Positions 17,352 through 26,019 of a stretch of 64,000 nucleotides of DNA are shown one piece after another. Both the position numbers and the translations under genes were made by a program. The DNA comes from Lachnospiraceae bacterium JLR.KK002 (GTDB taxonomy: Bacteria > Bacillota > Clostridia > Lachnospirales > Lachnospiraceae), in NCBI GenBank assembly GCA_036941025.1, contig JAYMNP010000001.1, positions 3,122,501 to 3,186,500 on the forward strand, written 5' to 3'. Position 1 is the first letter of the stretch, and every line of letters begins with the position of its first letter. Below the pieces are notes generated by a model. The model was given only the letters and a program-made list of their open reading frames with translations, searched no databases and was not told the DNA's origin.

Positions 17352-17960
17352 TCATTTCCTCTCTTTTTCAAATAAATCCTGTAATCGTCTTATATCCTCC
17401 ATACAAAATTCTGACTCTCTTTCAGGATGCCACATAACCGCCAGAATGCCTTTTTCCCGGTCCGTAACTGCCTCAATCACTCCATCTTCTGAAATTGCCA
17501 GAACTTCCAGAGGACGCTTCACCTGAAAACATGCCTGATTATGATAACTGTTTACGGTAAATTCCCCCAGACTGCCCTGAACCTTATGGCGAACTGCCAC
17601 ATGCCCACTGATTTCCTCAAGTCTACAGTCATAATAATCCAGAATCACCTGCATTCCACGGCAAAAACCAAAAACAGGTACGTTCCCTTTCAATGCAATG
17701 TCCAGTAATTTTTTCTCTGTCTCATCACGTTCAGGCGCCTGTCCGCCATACCTCACCAGGCTGTTCCCACCGGTCAGAACAAGACCGGCAGGCTTCAACT
17801 GATACATCATTTCTTCTGCTACTGATAAAACATTTGGCAGCGGAATCGGAAGAAATCCGCACTTTTCCAGAAAAACAGGAATGCACTGATCTGCACAGTC
17901 TCTCCGTTCTCCATAACTTTCCACGACCTCTACCCGCTGCGTATATAAAACGATTTTCAT
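17352..17960 (-). CDS. class I amidotransferase-like gamma-glutamyl-CDP-amidate hydrolase (Cj1417 type)
   Basis: 202 aa. This peptidase C26/class I glutamine amidotransferase domain has nucleophile C100 in FGFCRGMQVI and the His-Glu pair H178/E180 in MWHPERE. In C. jejuni, Cj1417 cleaves gamma-glutamyl-CDP-amidate to glutamate and CDP-phosphoramidate. No synthetase subunit is encoded next to it, which fits a stand-alone hydrolase. The stop codon lies 2 bp before the start of the cytidylyltransferase gene, so the two are probably co-translated. Generic gamma-Glu-GABA hydrolase activity is the alternative if context is ignored. Confidence 0.8.
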   Translation of the reverse strand: MKIVLYTQRVEVVESYGERRDCADQCIPVFLEKCGFLPIPLPNVLSVAEEMMYQLKPAGLVLTGGNSLVRYGGQAPERDETEKKLLDIALKGNVPVFGFCRGMQVILDYYDCRLEEISGHVAVRHKVQGSLGEFTVNSYHNQACFQVKRPLEVLAISEDGVIEAVTDREKGILAVMWHPERESEFCMEDIRRLQDLFEKERK

Positions 17961-17970
17961 TACAGTTTCC

Positions 17971-18720
17971 TCACTTTACCTGCGCCATCCATATCCTGGT
18001 AGTATAAGGAATTTTAATATATTCCTGCCCTTTCCCTTCTACCACTTCTCTTATTCTCTCATTGATATACTGAAATTTTTCTTTTGACTGCCTCTGAACT
18101 GTCCCATGGGATTTCCAGCCTTCAATAAAATCTTCTGACAGAACTTCATGTATAACGGTTCCTTCCACAAAAACCACTTCCCGGAAGTTTCCGCTCTCAT
18201 TAATCACCCCCGTCTGATCTTCTCTTCTGGTCCCATAACCGTAATTTTCAATCTCCTGCATTAATACAGCCTCAATTTCCTTTTGCAACGGGTCATTCAA
18301 ATCCCTGTGATTCCACATACAGGCAAACCATCCATTATCCTTTAAAATTCTTTTTGCCTCCACCAGTGCTTTCTGCCTGTCACACACATTAAAGGAAGAT
18401 CCAAACGTCACCATATCAAATTTTCCGGTTTCCATACCGGTATGTTCTCCAACGCCTTCAAACCATCTGACATTCTCAAATTTTTTCGTTCTCTCTATTC
18501 CGTTTGCCCGCATGGCGTCATTTGGCTCCACAGCAAATACTTCCAGGCCATATTCTGCCAGTTTTATGGTCAGATGAGCTGCTCCGGCTCCAACATCACA
18601 AACCAGATCACCTTTCCGCACTCCTGCTGTCTGTAACATTTTATCAATAGCTGTCTGTGCGTAATCCGGCCTTTTCAAATATGCTGCTGCCAATTCTGTA
18701 TAATCCCATTCTGTTTTCAT
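17971..18720 (-). CDS. class I SAM methyltransferase of the phosphoramidate cassette
   Basis: 249 aa. Motif I is DVGAGAAHLTIKL (42-54), with EPNDAMRANG at motif II, FDMVTFGSSFN, and WFACMWNHRDL at motif IV. This is a Methyltransf_11-like small-molecule methylase. Its position, 10 bp before the amidohydrolase-type gene and 35 bp after the glutamine kinase gene, parallels Cj1419/Cj1420, proposed to methylate the phosphoramidate. Whether it methylates O of the phosphoramidate or something else is inference. Confidence 0.72.
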   Translation of the reverse strand: MKTEWDYTELAAAYLKRPDYAQTAIDKMLQTAGVRKGDLVCDVGAGAAHLTIKLAEYGLEVFAVEPNDAMRANGIERTKKFENVRWFEGVGEHTGMETGKFDMVTFGSSFNVCDRQKALVEAKRILKDNGWFACMWNHRDLNDPLQKEIEAVLMQEIENYGYGTRREDQTGVINESGNFREVVFVEGTVIHEVLSEDFIEGWKSHGTVQRQSKEKFQYINERIREVVEGKGQEYIKIPYTTRIWMAQVK

Positions 18721-18755
18721 TCTGATTCTCCTTTCAAATTATAAATAAGCAATTA

Positions 18756-21095
18756 CTATCTGTTTCTTAAAATCCTGACATTTTTCGCCAATGCATTGAT
18801 TTCCAGTATTTCAGCCTTTCTGTACTGTTCAAAACGCTTCGTACCAACGCCTACCACCGCTGGAATCCCCAGTTCTCCAGCCCTTATAGCCATATGGGAA
18901 TTTGCCCCTCCATACTTTGTGATAAACCCTCTGATTCCATGTGCAAAAATCCAGTCATAGCCCGGATCAGCGCTCTGAATGAATACTATTTTGTCCTTTA
19001 TTTCTTTACTGTCAACAGAGCCTTCCAGCACCAACGTCTCACCAGCCACACATCCCAGCGTAATATAATTAGGCTCTGTATCCGGATAATAAAAAGACCA
19101 GACATCCTCTGCGTTCAGGATAAGAGGCGGCAGCGTCACAGATTTTGTCAGCTCATATTCTTCCCTGCCTTTTTTTGCGGCTCTCTTTAAATTCATTTCC
19201 GTGTCCTTTGTGGACATATACAGTTCTCTGACTGCCTGTATGTTCATATAGGCGCATTCTTCCCTGGAAATACCATACTTTTCTCCGATTTTTCCCAGTA
19301 TCTGTATCGCTTTACTCAGGTTCCTGGTAAAAACAAATTTTCCATACTCCCTTCCCTCTATTACTCTTTTTATAAAATCCATAAGTTCCAGAATGTTATT
19401 GTTCAGGCCATTCTCAGTCAGTGCATCGGTGAGACCCTGCATCTGCTTCAGAGAAAGGCGAAATACCTCCCCGGAAGATACCTTCTCTTCACTGTCCTCC
19501 TTATTCCAGTCAAAATAAAGTTCCGGAGCCTCATCATAGCGGGGAGAAGTAATATCATATGTTCCTGGTCGAAGATGTCCATATTTTTTAAGAAAACTAT
19601 GTCTGGACAGTTCTTTAAAATCTCTGTTCATATTAGAGCTGACCGTTTCAACCCCTGCCATAAAAAGTTCATAATCTTTCTCTGAAATAATCTTTCTATT
19701 TACCAGTGACTGCAAAAGCTGCACTGCAATAAACGCCGCTCTTGCCAGTCCTGCGAAAGGCAGTGTTCCATATCGCTTGCAGTCTTCCAGTAACCAGTAT
19801 ATTTTCTCCAAATCTCCCAGATCACTGGACATTACTTCTTCATAGCGCTTTTCCAGAACTCTGATTTTTTCATAATCTTTCCGCCAGAGCCCTGTTTCAT
19901 GGTTAATAATCCGATTAGTAATGTTCCTCAGAGAAGTTATAACTGCTTCCGTTTCCTCTGATGTGAAACCATACTCTGCCAATATCCGGATGCGTTCCGG
20001 CAAATCCAGTGTATAGCAGGAAAATACAATATCAAATTCAACTTTATCATGTTTCGACGGTTCTTTTTCCAGTCGCTCCAGATAATAATTTACCAGTTTT
20101 TCACTTATCATTTCATCCAGTTCTGCCGGAATAAAAGAATTAAAACTGACCCGAACATCAATATAGGGCAACCCACAGAAATCAACCATAAGTGGAAAGC
20201 TCCTGAGATTTCTGTATCCATAATTATCTCTCTGATACGCCCATATATTGTCGGTAATAATTTCACGGTATAATGACATTGCCAGGGGCTTTGGACGTAT
20301 TCCTATCATTTCAGCAGGGTTCCAGTCCGGCATGACGCCATAGACTGTCTTTTTTCCACATAAAAAGGGTCGGGGAGACTGCTCCATTTTAATTTTTCTT
20401 TCAATCCTGGCAAGTTCTTTTTCCTGTCTTTCACAATCCGCCGTCGCTCCGTTTAAGCATAGTGATCTTACCTGAAAAATATACAATATATCTTCTTCTG
20501 TTACCGCAAATTCCACATCCAGATTATTTTGCCCAAACAAATTTTCCAGTTCTTCCAATGTGATATATAAATTTGCAGGAAATCCTTTTTCCGCTCCCGT
20601 TGCTTCCTTTTTGAACCTGTAAAGTAATTTACTCTCTTTTCCACTGCCTGATGTGACAGCTGATGTGGAACCTGTCTCATCATAGTTAATCACATAATAA
20701 TTTCCAAGTGTACTTGGCTCAGCTGTAAATGCAACCCCACAATATTTCACATTTTGCAGCATGGGCTGAACCAGAATCTGGTTACCTCCATTATCATCAT
20801 CAAAAGAAGCAATCACTCTGTTTACAGCCTGTACAAAATTCTCATAGCATGTTACATTTCCCACTGATTCAAATTTTCCGGCCTGAGACTCTGAAGCCGT
20901 GTCTTCATTTAAGGCAGAACTTCTGACGATCAGAGGACTTACTGAAAATTCTTCTATAATTTTCTCCCACAGTGTTTCCTGTCTTTTCTCATTCCATTCT
21001 TTCACTGTAAAAGAAAGCTGAGGCAGAACCTGTGCCCTGGAAAGTTTTCCATATATTCTCTGTAATGTTTCAGCTTTTGTTCCTAACTCCAACAT
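18756..21095 (-). CDS. L-glutamine kinase-like PPDK/PEP-synthase-family enzyme (Cj1418 type)
   Basis: 779 aa from ATG 21095, with GAGGG upstream and just past the previous stop. Longer reading frames would overlap that gene by 77 bp. The N-terminal ATP-grasp-like PPDK domain shows VRSSALNEDTASESQAGKFES and ILVQPML. The middle is variable and helical. The C-terminal swivelling domain ends in GGANSHMAIRAGELGIPAVVG with phosphocarrier His734. There is no C-terminal PEP/pyruvate barrel. C. jejuni Cj1418 has this layout and phosphorylates the glutamine amide nitrogen. A rifampin phosphotransferase has the same architecture, but the neighbours argue for glutamine kinase. Confidence 0.8.
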   Translation of the reverse strand: MLELGTKAETLQRIYGKLSRAQVLPQLSFTVKEWNEKRQETLWEKIIEEFSVSPLIVRSSALNEDTASESQAGKFESVGNVTCYENFVQAVNRVIASFDDDNGGNQILVQPMLQNVKYCGVAFTAEPSTLGNYYVINYDETGSTSAVTSGSGKESKLLYRFKKEATGAEKGFPANLYITLEELENLFGQNNLDVEFAVTEEDILYIFQVRSLCLNGATADCERQEKELARIERKIKMEQSPRPFLCGKKTVYGVMPDWNPAEMIGIRPKPLAMSLYREIITDNIWAYQRDNYGYRNLRSFPLMVDFCGLPYIDVRVSFNSFIPAELDEMISEKLVNYYLERLEKEPSKHDKVEFDIVFSCYTLDLPERIRILAEYGFTSEETEAVITSLRNITNRIINHETGLWRKDYEKIRVLEKRYEEVMSSDLGDLEKIYWLLEDCKRYGTLPFAGLARAAFIAVQLLQSLVNRKIISEKDYELFMAGVETVSSNMNRDFKELSRHSFLKKYGHLRPGTYDITSPRYDEAPELYFDWNKEDSEEKVSSGEVFRLSLKQMQGLTDALTENGLNNNILELMDFIKRVIEGREYGKFVFTRNLSKAIQILGKIGEKYGISREECAYMNIQAVRELYMSTKDTEMNLKRAAKKGREEYELTKSVTLPPLILNAEDVWSFYYPDTEPNYITLGCVAGETLVLEGSVDSKEIKDKIVFIQSADPGYDWIFAHGIRGFITKYGGANSHMAIRAGELGIPAVVGVGTKRFEQYRKAEILEINALAKNVRILRNR

Positions 21096-21099
21096 TGAC

Positions 21100-22728
21100 T
21101 TATCCCTCGTCTGCAACCGGTCTGATATAATCATAGTATTCTGTTTCTTCTTTGTATCCACGCATATATTCTGCATACATCTTCTTTATAAACTCGTTTA
21201 TATCATATTTATCTTCCGGTCTTCCATATTCATCAAGAACCTCCTGAGCAATTGAGGCAAATTTAAAATCTTTCTGCAATATCTGCTCCAGAGCTGCTTC
21301 ATCAAATTCTGTAAACTCCGGTACATCATTTTCATATCCGTAGGCCTTTTTAAATTTAGAATAAATCATATTAAGCCTTGCTTCATCCCATACTGTCAGT
21401 GCCTCTGAAAAATTCTTTTCTCCAACTGTTGTTGTATCATTGCCTGTAATATATTTCACACCATCCGCTGTAAACACCGGAAAATAAACTTCATATCCGT
21501 TTGTTGTGGTAGACGACAGAATATCACTGTATGGAATTTTCATCCAATCACACAGACTTCTCATTGTTTCTTCCGAACGGAATTTTAAATCCTCAAAACG
21601 AATTACCTTTACGCAGTCAATACCTTTACGCTTTTCCAGATTCAAACCCATCTCACATTTTATGGTATGAATAAAATCTGCATCCTTTGTGAGAATAATA
21701 TTATCTTTCCCTTTTATAATCATCCTGCGAACATAAGAATAACATTGCTGCACGGGTTCCCGGATAATGATCAGATTTTCTATCCTGGAAAACTCATCCT
21801 TATGAAAATATTCATATGTATCAGCCACATCATAATTTGTTTTATGCATATGATAAAAAAGCCAATAAGAAGTGTCTCTTTTCTTTCTTCCCAGACAATT
21901 ATTATATGCTGCCGCATAAATTTTCATCATATCTCCAAAAGAAGTAAGTGATATCTTCCGTCCTGCAAACTGTATCCGAAGCTGACGCATAAAATCGTCC
22001 GGATGTATCAGAACATCATCCATAAACTGGCCTTTTTCGTCCATAATTAATGCAAATTTATTATTTTTCACACAACTCAAATGGCCGTATGCTGAATGAA
22101 AATATCCAAACATCTGTGCTCCCATTTCAATCAGTAATTCTGTACCTTCCAGATATTTCAACCTGTGTTCGTAAACGAGTCCAAATACATGGGTACTGTA
22201 TGGCAATGTTAAAATATCCGGATGACCGTCTAAAAGCTGTTCCAGATAAAAACTGCCTGAATTTGACATGTGATTAAAAATAACCACATTCTGTATTTCT
22301 TCTGCACAAATTAATTCTTCCCGATTCTCAACAATGTCCATATCATTCACATTCGCCAGGTCAAGCAAATAAAGATACAGAGGAATCCGCAACTCTGAAT
22401 TGCTGTCATATACTCCATATTTTTTAAGATTTCTGATCATATTGGTAAATCCGTCTCTGTTCCATGTGCCAACTCTCTTCTCCACATCAATACAAACCAG
22501 ATATACAGCATTCGGATATCTCTCTACTGCTTCTTCCAGAGAATAAACCGGTAAATCCTGATATTTCTGTCTGCACTTCTCCGGTGCATCATCACAGAAA
22601 CACACCGGATTACATCCCATTTTTGTAAATATCCGATACGCAATTTCACCCCAAAAACCAGCCCCATACAAACACATTTCCCGTTCTTTCGCCTGATTAA
22701 TCGTATCTGTTATACTTTTATGCCACAT
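21100..22728 (-). CDS. sulfotransferase-fold protein, candidate phosphoramidate transferase
   Basis: 542 aa from ATG 22728 (AAGGAG 10 nt upstream). A Rossmann-like module opens the protein (CLYGAGFWGEIAYRIF, residues 19-34). A sulfotransferase-like domain follows: IFNHMSNSGSFYLEQLL (150-166) sits where the 5'-phosphosulfate loop should be, and IIIREPVQQCYSYVRR (320-335) matches the 3'-phosphate-binding R...S strand-helix. That domain recognises nucleotides bearing a 3' phosphate. The cassette's CysC-like kinase would create such a nucleotide from CDP-phosphoramidate, so this protein may transfer the phosphoramidate to a glycan. An ordinary PAPS sulfotransferase is the alternative. Confidence 0.65.
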   Translation of the reverse strand: MWHKSITDTINQAKEREMCLYGAGFWGEIAYRIFTKMGCNPVCFCDDAPEKCRQKYQDLPVYSLEEAVERYPNAVYLVCIDVEKRVGTWNRDGFTNMIRNLKKYGVYDSNSELRIPLYLYLLDLANVNDMDIVENREELICAEEIQNVVIFNHMSNSGSFYLEQLLDGHPDILTLPYSTHVFGLVYEHRLKYLEGTELLIEMGAQMFGYFHSAYGHLSCVKNNKFALIMDEKGQFMDDVLIHPDDFMRQLRIQFAGRKISLTSFGDMMKIYAAAYNNCLGRKKRDTSYWLFYHMHKTNYDVADTYEYFHKDEFSRIENLIIIREPVQQCYSYVRRMIIKGKDNIILTKDADFIHTIKCEMGLNLEKRKGIDCVKVIRFEDLKFRSEETMRSLCDWMKIPYSDILSSTTTNGYEVYFPVFTADGVKYITGNDTTTVGEKNFSEALTVWDEARLNMIYSKFKKAYGYENDVPEFTEFDEAALEQILQKDFKFASIAQEVLDEYGRPEDKYDINEFIKKMYAEYMRGYKEETEYYDYIRPVADEG

Positions 22729-22766
22729 TTCTTCACTACTCCTTATAATCAACTTTAACTTACGCA

Positions 22767-23411
22767 CTATTTCAAATAATTTTTCAGGCAAATCGTCTCA
22801 AAGGTAGACCACTTTCTCCGGTCTATGCAGTCATACCAGATATCTTCCTGTTCCTCAATTTGGATTAACTTTTGAAGAAATGTTTCATTTATTTCTTCTT
22901 TGGGTATAATTACTACTCCTGAGTCATCGCACACTGCCACTGCCCCCTGATATACATTTCTCCTGTTACTGATTATTTCCCTGTATTCTGTTTTATCTAC
23001 AGGTTTGTTAAAACAACCCACAGGAGATACTCCCTGACACCAGACAGGATAATTCTCTTTGATCAGCGTATGGGCATCCCTCATTTTTCCTGTACAGACA
23101 ATTGCCCTGTTTCTTAAATACAGTAAAATATATTTTGATACAATATCACCAATAATTGCCCGTTCATGTACGTCTATCGCATCTATCAGAACTATCTTTC
23201 CGGCAACGGGTTTATTATGTAAATCTTCATGCACTGTCCAGTTCGATTCCTGAACAGCATACAGATATTCTATTTCTCCTACAGCAAAATGTCTGGCATT
23301 CAGTGCCTGGACTTCACATAACGCTCCGGTTTTTCCCAGACAGTCTGCCACCTCTGTTGTTGAAACACGATTTTGTTCTATATAGTCAATAATCTTTTGT
23401 TTTATATCCAT
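22767..23411 (-). CDS. RraA-family protein (HMG/CHA-aldolase-like)
   Basis: 214 aa. RraA-fold features: IDAIDVHERAIIGDIVSKY then VCTGKMRDAHTL, with the family's conserved R111-D112, and PVWCQGVSP. RraA-like proteins include 4-hydroxy-4-methyl-2-oxoglutarate aldolases, oxaloacetate decarboxylases and the RNase E inhibitor. Acidic residues after the RD pair are consistent with metal binding, but activity cannot be assigned. It is encoded between a formyltransferase-like gene (12 bp) and the sulfotransferase-like gene (38 bp). A role in making or cleaving a small acyl precursor for glycan decoration is conjecture. Confidence 0.7.
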   Translation of the reverse strand: MDIKQKIIDYIEQNRVSTTEVADCLGKTGALCEVQALNARHFAVGEIEYLYAVQESNWTVHEDLHNKPVAGKIVLIDAIDVHERAIIGDIVSKYILLYLRNRAIVCTGKMRDAHTLIKENYPVWCQGVSPVGCFNKPVDKTEYREIISNRRNVYQGAVAVCDDSGVVIIPKEEINETFLQKLIQIEEQEDIWYDCIDRRKWSTFETICLKNYLK

Positions 23412-23423
23412 ATCCTCCTCCTG

Positions 23424-24230
23424 CTATTCACAATGTAATATCATTGTACCGCTGGCATCTGTTAAAATAACAGTATCATTATCTGTTATCATCGTCTTTT
23501 CATCTGATTTTTTATTTTCAAAAGAATACCTTTTTACTCTGAGCTTTCTGCCATTAATTTCACAAATTGCTCCATAAAATTCCCGCTGGGACAAAATCTT
23601 TCCGCGGATTACATCAAAAGTATCAAAATTCAAATCAATTATAATATCTTTTTCAGAAATTTTAGGCCAATATTTCCCGGCGAGAATCAGTTCTCCCTCC
23701 AGTTTCCCATTCAGAAACAATTCCAGGCGTTTTAACAAATATGGAATACCTTCTGTCAGTTTTGCATTTAATGAAGGCACATCATCCTCCTGGTCTACCA
23801 AAACTTCATATTCACCAATAAGCAAACCTTCATCTATTCCTCCTGTCAGTTTATATAAAGACAAACAGGTTTCAGTATCTCTGTTAAGTATAGTTCTTAC
23901 AACAGCATGCGCCCCTCTGTTAAAGCGTAAATTTCCTCCGTGAAAATTATAGATAGCATACTTCTGAGCCATACTTTCCGGAATAATAAATTCAAATTTG
24001 TACATTATGATAAAATCAATTTCCATGGCAGAAACATTATCTGTAATACTGCTTAATTCCTGTTTTTTACTTATTTCATAATATTTCAGATTTTTATTCT
24101 TTACCAATTCGTAATATTTCTCTGTCAACCTTCCTGTTACACCAACAGCACCTGTCAAATCCAGGAATTCACATTCCAGAAGATATTTTATCATCTTCTC
24201 AGAATATCCAAAATAAATTACCTTTTTCAT
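23424..24230 (-). CDS. formyltransferase-family enzyme (ArnA/VioF-like)
   Basis: 268 aa. The formyltransferase catalytic triad is visible as N95 and H97 in YNFHGGNLRFNRGAH and D133 in TGGIDEGLLIGE. A C-terminal OB-like region (YGAICEINGRKLRVKRYSF) follows. Sugar N-formyltransferases use N10-formyltetrahydrofolate on 4-amino sugars. A VioA-like aminotransferase gene lies 3.5 kb upstream in the same direction, giving a possible 4-amino to 4-formamido sequence. It is too short and too divergent for the housekeeping Met-tRNA formyltransferase. Start ATG 24230 nearly abuts the CapK-like stop. Confidence 0.7.
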   Translation of the reverse strand: MKKVIYFGYSEKMIKYLLECEFLDLTGAVGVTGRLTEKYYELVKNKNLKYYEISKKQELSSITDNVSAMEIDFIIMYKFEFIIPESMAQKYAIYNFHGGNLRFNRGAHAVVRTILNRDTETCLSLYKLTGGIDEGLLIGEYEVLVDQEDDVPSLNAKLTEGIPYLLKRLELFLNGKLEGELILAGKYWPKISEKDIIIDLNFDTFDVIRGKILSQREFYGAICEINGRKLRVKRYSFENKKSDEKTMITDNDTVILTDASGTMILHCE

Positions 24231-24231
24231 T

Positions 24232-25545
24232 TTACTTTCCCTGATTCCTGCATTTCTCAGGTATTTTACAGACGGTCATCCGAGTCTTTCCGCTTCTGAG
24301 CTTTGGAATATCATCTACATATTCAAATTTCCAGTTACTGTCTCCGCCGAAAAGTTCTTTACATTCTTTCACAATCATATCTTCATAAGTATGATTTGTC
24401 GTATTCAATATCCATGTAAAATTATGATAATCCTCCTGAACAAGCTGAAATTGTCTGATATCCATAAAGGGCTCTAAAAATGAAATACTGTTAAAATAAT
24501 TTATCATTTGTCCATCCGTAGTGTAAAGGGCATCTGTCTTTCTTCCATGTATTTCTGTTATATATACTTTTCCGTCTGCCATAGTCTTTTTCGTCACCAA
24601 ATCACCGTTCTCATATCTTATTACAGGAAATGCTTTATTAAAAAAGTCAGTAAGCACCAGTCTCCCAACTTCTCCCTCTTCTGCCGGCTCATTGCTGTCC
24701 ATTTTCAATATTTCAAAGTAAAAATCTGCCGTATTTGCCCTGCTGCCAAGACCGCTTCCATCTTCTACAGCCAGTACGCCATTTTCCTCATTAGCGTAAA
24801 GGACATACACCGGGCAGCCAAAATATTCTGAAATCGTCTTTCTGGCAGTTTCTTTCAATGTCTCGGAAACCGAAAATATCCCTTTTAACCGGCATTTTCT
24901 CCCCGCTGCTTTCCCATTTATAATAAAACGCGAAAGATGATCCAAATAGGAAGCCATACATGTGAGTGTTTCAAATTTTTCTTTTTCCAAATATTCCAGA
25001 AGACTGGAAAATGCTTTTTCATCATGATGTTTACTATCCAAATAATAAACATTATCTCTGATTTGCCGTTCCACAGGTATATTTTTATCAGCTACTGTCT
25101 CACTGATAAAGAGTGTTTTTGTATGCGATGGAACGCCCACATTAGCGCGAAATACTTTATTTCCGGCTATCCATCTGCAATGTTTATATCTGTCCATAAC
25201 CATTTTAAAAGGCGTACCTGTAGAACCGCTTGTATATTTACAGCAGTTATCTTCCAGGTTTTCATATTCTTTTACTGCAATTTCATCCCAGTGCTCTTTT
25301 AAGTGAGATTTATCAACAACAGGGAAGTCCTGTAACGTCTGATATCCTTTATACTTTTTGTAATAGTCTGAAAACATAGTTGCAAAGTTAAGAATCTCAT
25401 TTAAATAATGTTTTTGAAATATCTCCGTACATTCCGGATGTCCAAGTATATAATCAATTTCATCACAGCAATTTACCAGACGCCCTTTATTATTCTCAAT
25501 ATCATCTTTCACAAAAGCTGTATATTTTAATTCTCTTTCTGTCAT
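24232..25545 (-). CDS. CapK/PaaK-like adenylate-forming enzyme
   Basis: 437 aa. The ANL-superfamily signature YTSGSTGTPF is at 104-113, LYANEENGVLA is the A5-like region, and VIRYENGDL is the A7-like motif. It matches coenzyme F390 synthetase/CapK-type proteins common in polysaccharide loci, where the acid substrate is usually unknown. The neighbours are an ATP-grasp ligase, a GNAT acetyltransferase and a formyltransferase-like protein, together an acyl or amino-acid attachment cassette. The product could be an acyl-adenylate passed on to a sugar amine. Substrate not readable. Confidence 0.72.
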   Translation of the reverse strand: MTERELKYTAFVKDDIENNKGRLVNCCDEIDYILGHPECTEIFQKHYLNEILNFATMFSDYYKKYKGYQTLQDFPVVDKSHLKEHWDEIAVKEYENLEDNCCKYTSGSTGTPFKMVMDRYKHCRWIAGNKVFRANVGVPSHTKTLFISETVADKNIPVERQIRDNVYYLDSKHHDEKAFSSLLEYLEKEKFETLTCMASYLDHLSRFIINGKAAGRKCRLKGIFSVSETLKETARKTISEYFGCPVYVLYANEENGVLAVEDGSGLGSRANTADFYFEILKMDSNEPAEEGEVGRLVLTDFFNKAFPVIRYENGDLVTKKTMADGKVYITEIHGRKTDALYTTDGQMINYFNSISFLEPFMDIRQFQLVQEDYHNFTWILNTTNHTYEDMIVKECKELFGGDSNWKFEYVDDIPKLRSGKTRMTVCKIPEKCRNQGK

Positions 25546-25562
25546 GATGTATATCTCTCCTT

Positions 25563-26019
25563 TTACAAACAGTCATCTCTGATTTTCAATTCCATTAATA
25601 TATTGGAATCATTATCTCCAATTTTTTCAAATCCAGATTTTGTATACATTTCATAAGCAATCAGATTTGTTTTAGCAACCTCCAGTCTTATTTTATGCAT
25701 TCCATTCTTCCTGGCAGTCTTTATTGTCGATTTGAGCAGGTAATTCCCGTACCCCCCCCCCTCTGTATTTTTTCCGTACCACTATTATCGACAGCCAGGC
25801 AATTCTGTCAGTTATATCATTTGCATAAACTGAGGCATACCCCATATTATCCATACCGGAATTTTCATCTCTTATAACCATAAATTCTGCTTTTGATGCA
25901 AATTTTTCACTTAGTTCTCTTAATTTTTCATCTGAAATGTTTTTGTTGTACAAGTCATTTCGACATTCAAATAAAATATTTTCAATTATATCCTTTTCAT
26001 TTTCTGTAGAAAAAATCAT
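25563..26019 (-). CDS. GNAT N-acyltransferase, out of frame at a G10 tract (probably phase-variable)
   Basis: The start ATG 26019 has AGGAG 8 nt upstream and overlaps the previous stop (ATGA). The frame reads through YASVYAND...IIVVRKKYRGGG into a run of ten G and then hits a stop at 25693-25695. Dropping one G restores the GNAT acetyl-CoA motif (RGGGYGNYLL) and continues as ARKNGMHKIRLEVAKTNLIAYEMYTKSGFEKIG to the stop at 25563-25565, giving 158 aa. With G10 the protein is truncated inside the acetyl-CoA site, so the present state is OFF. It probably acetylates an amino group in the glycan precursor; the substrate is unknown. Confidence 0.8.
25752..25761 (-). repeat. homopolymeric G10 tract (C10 on plus strand) in the GNAT gene
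   Basis: This is the only mononucleotide G/C run of this length seen by eye in the window; other C runs reach 6. It lies exactly where the reading frame breaks, inside the conserved RGxG motif. One-base slippage to G9 would give a full-length protein. Confidence 0.9.
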
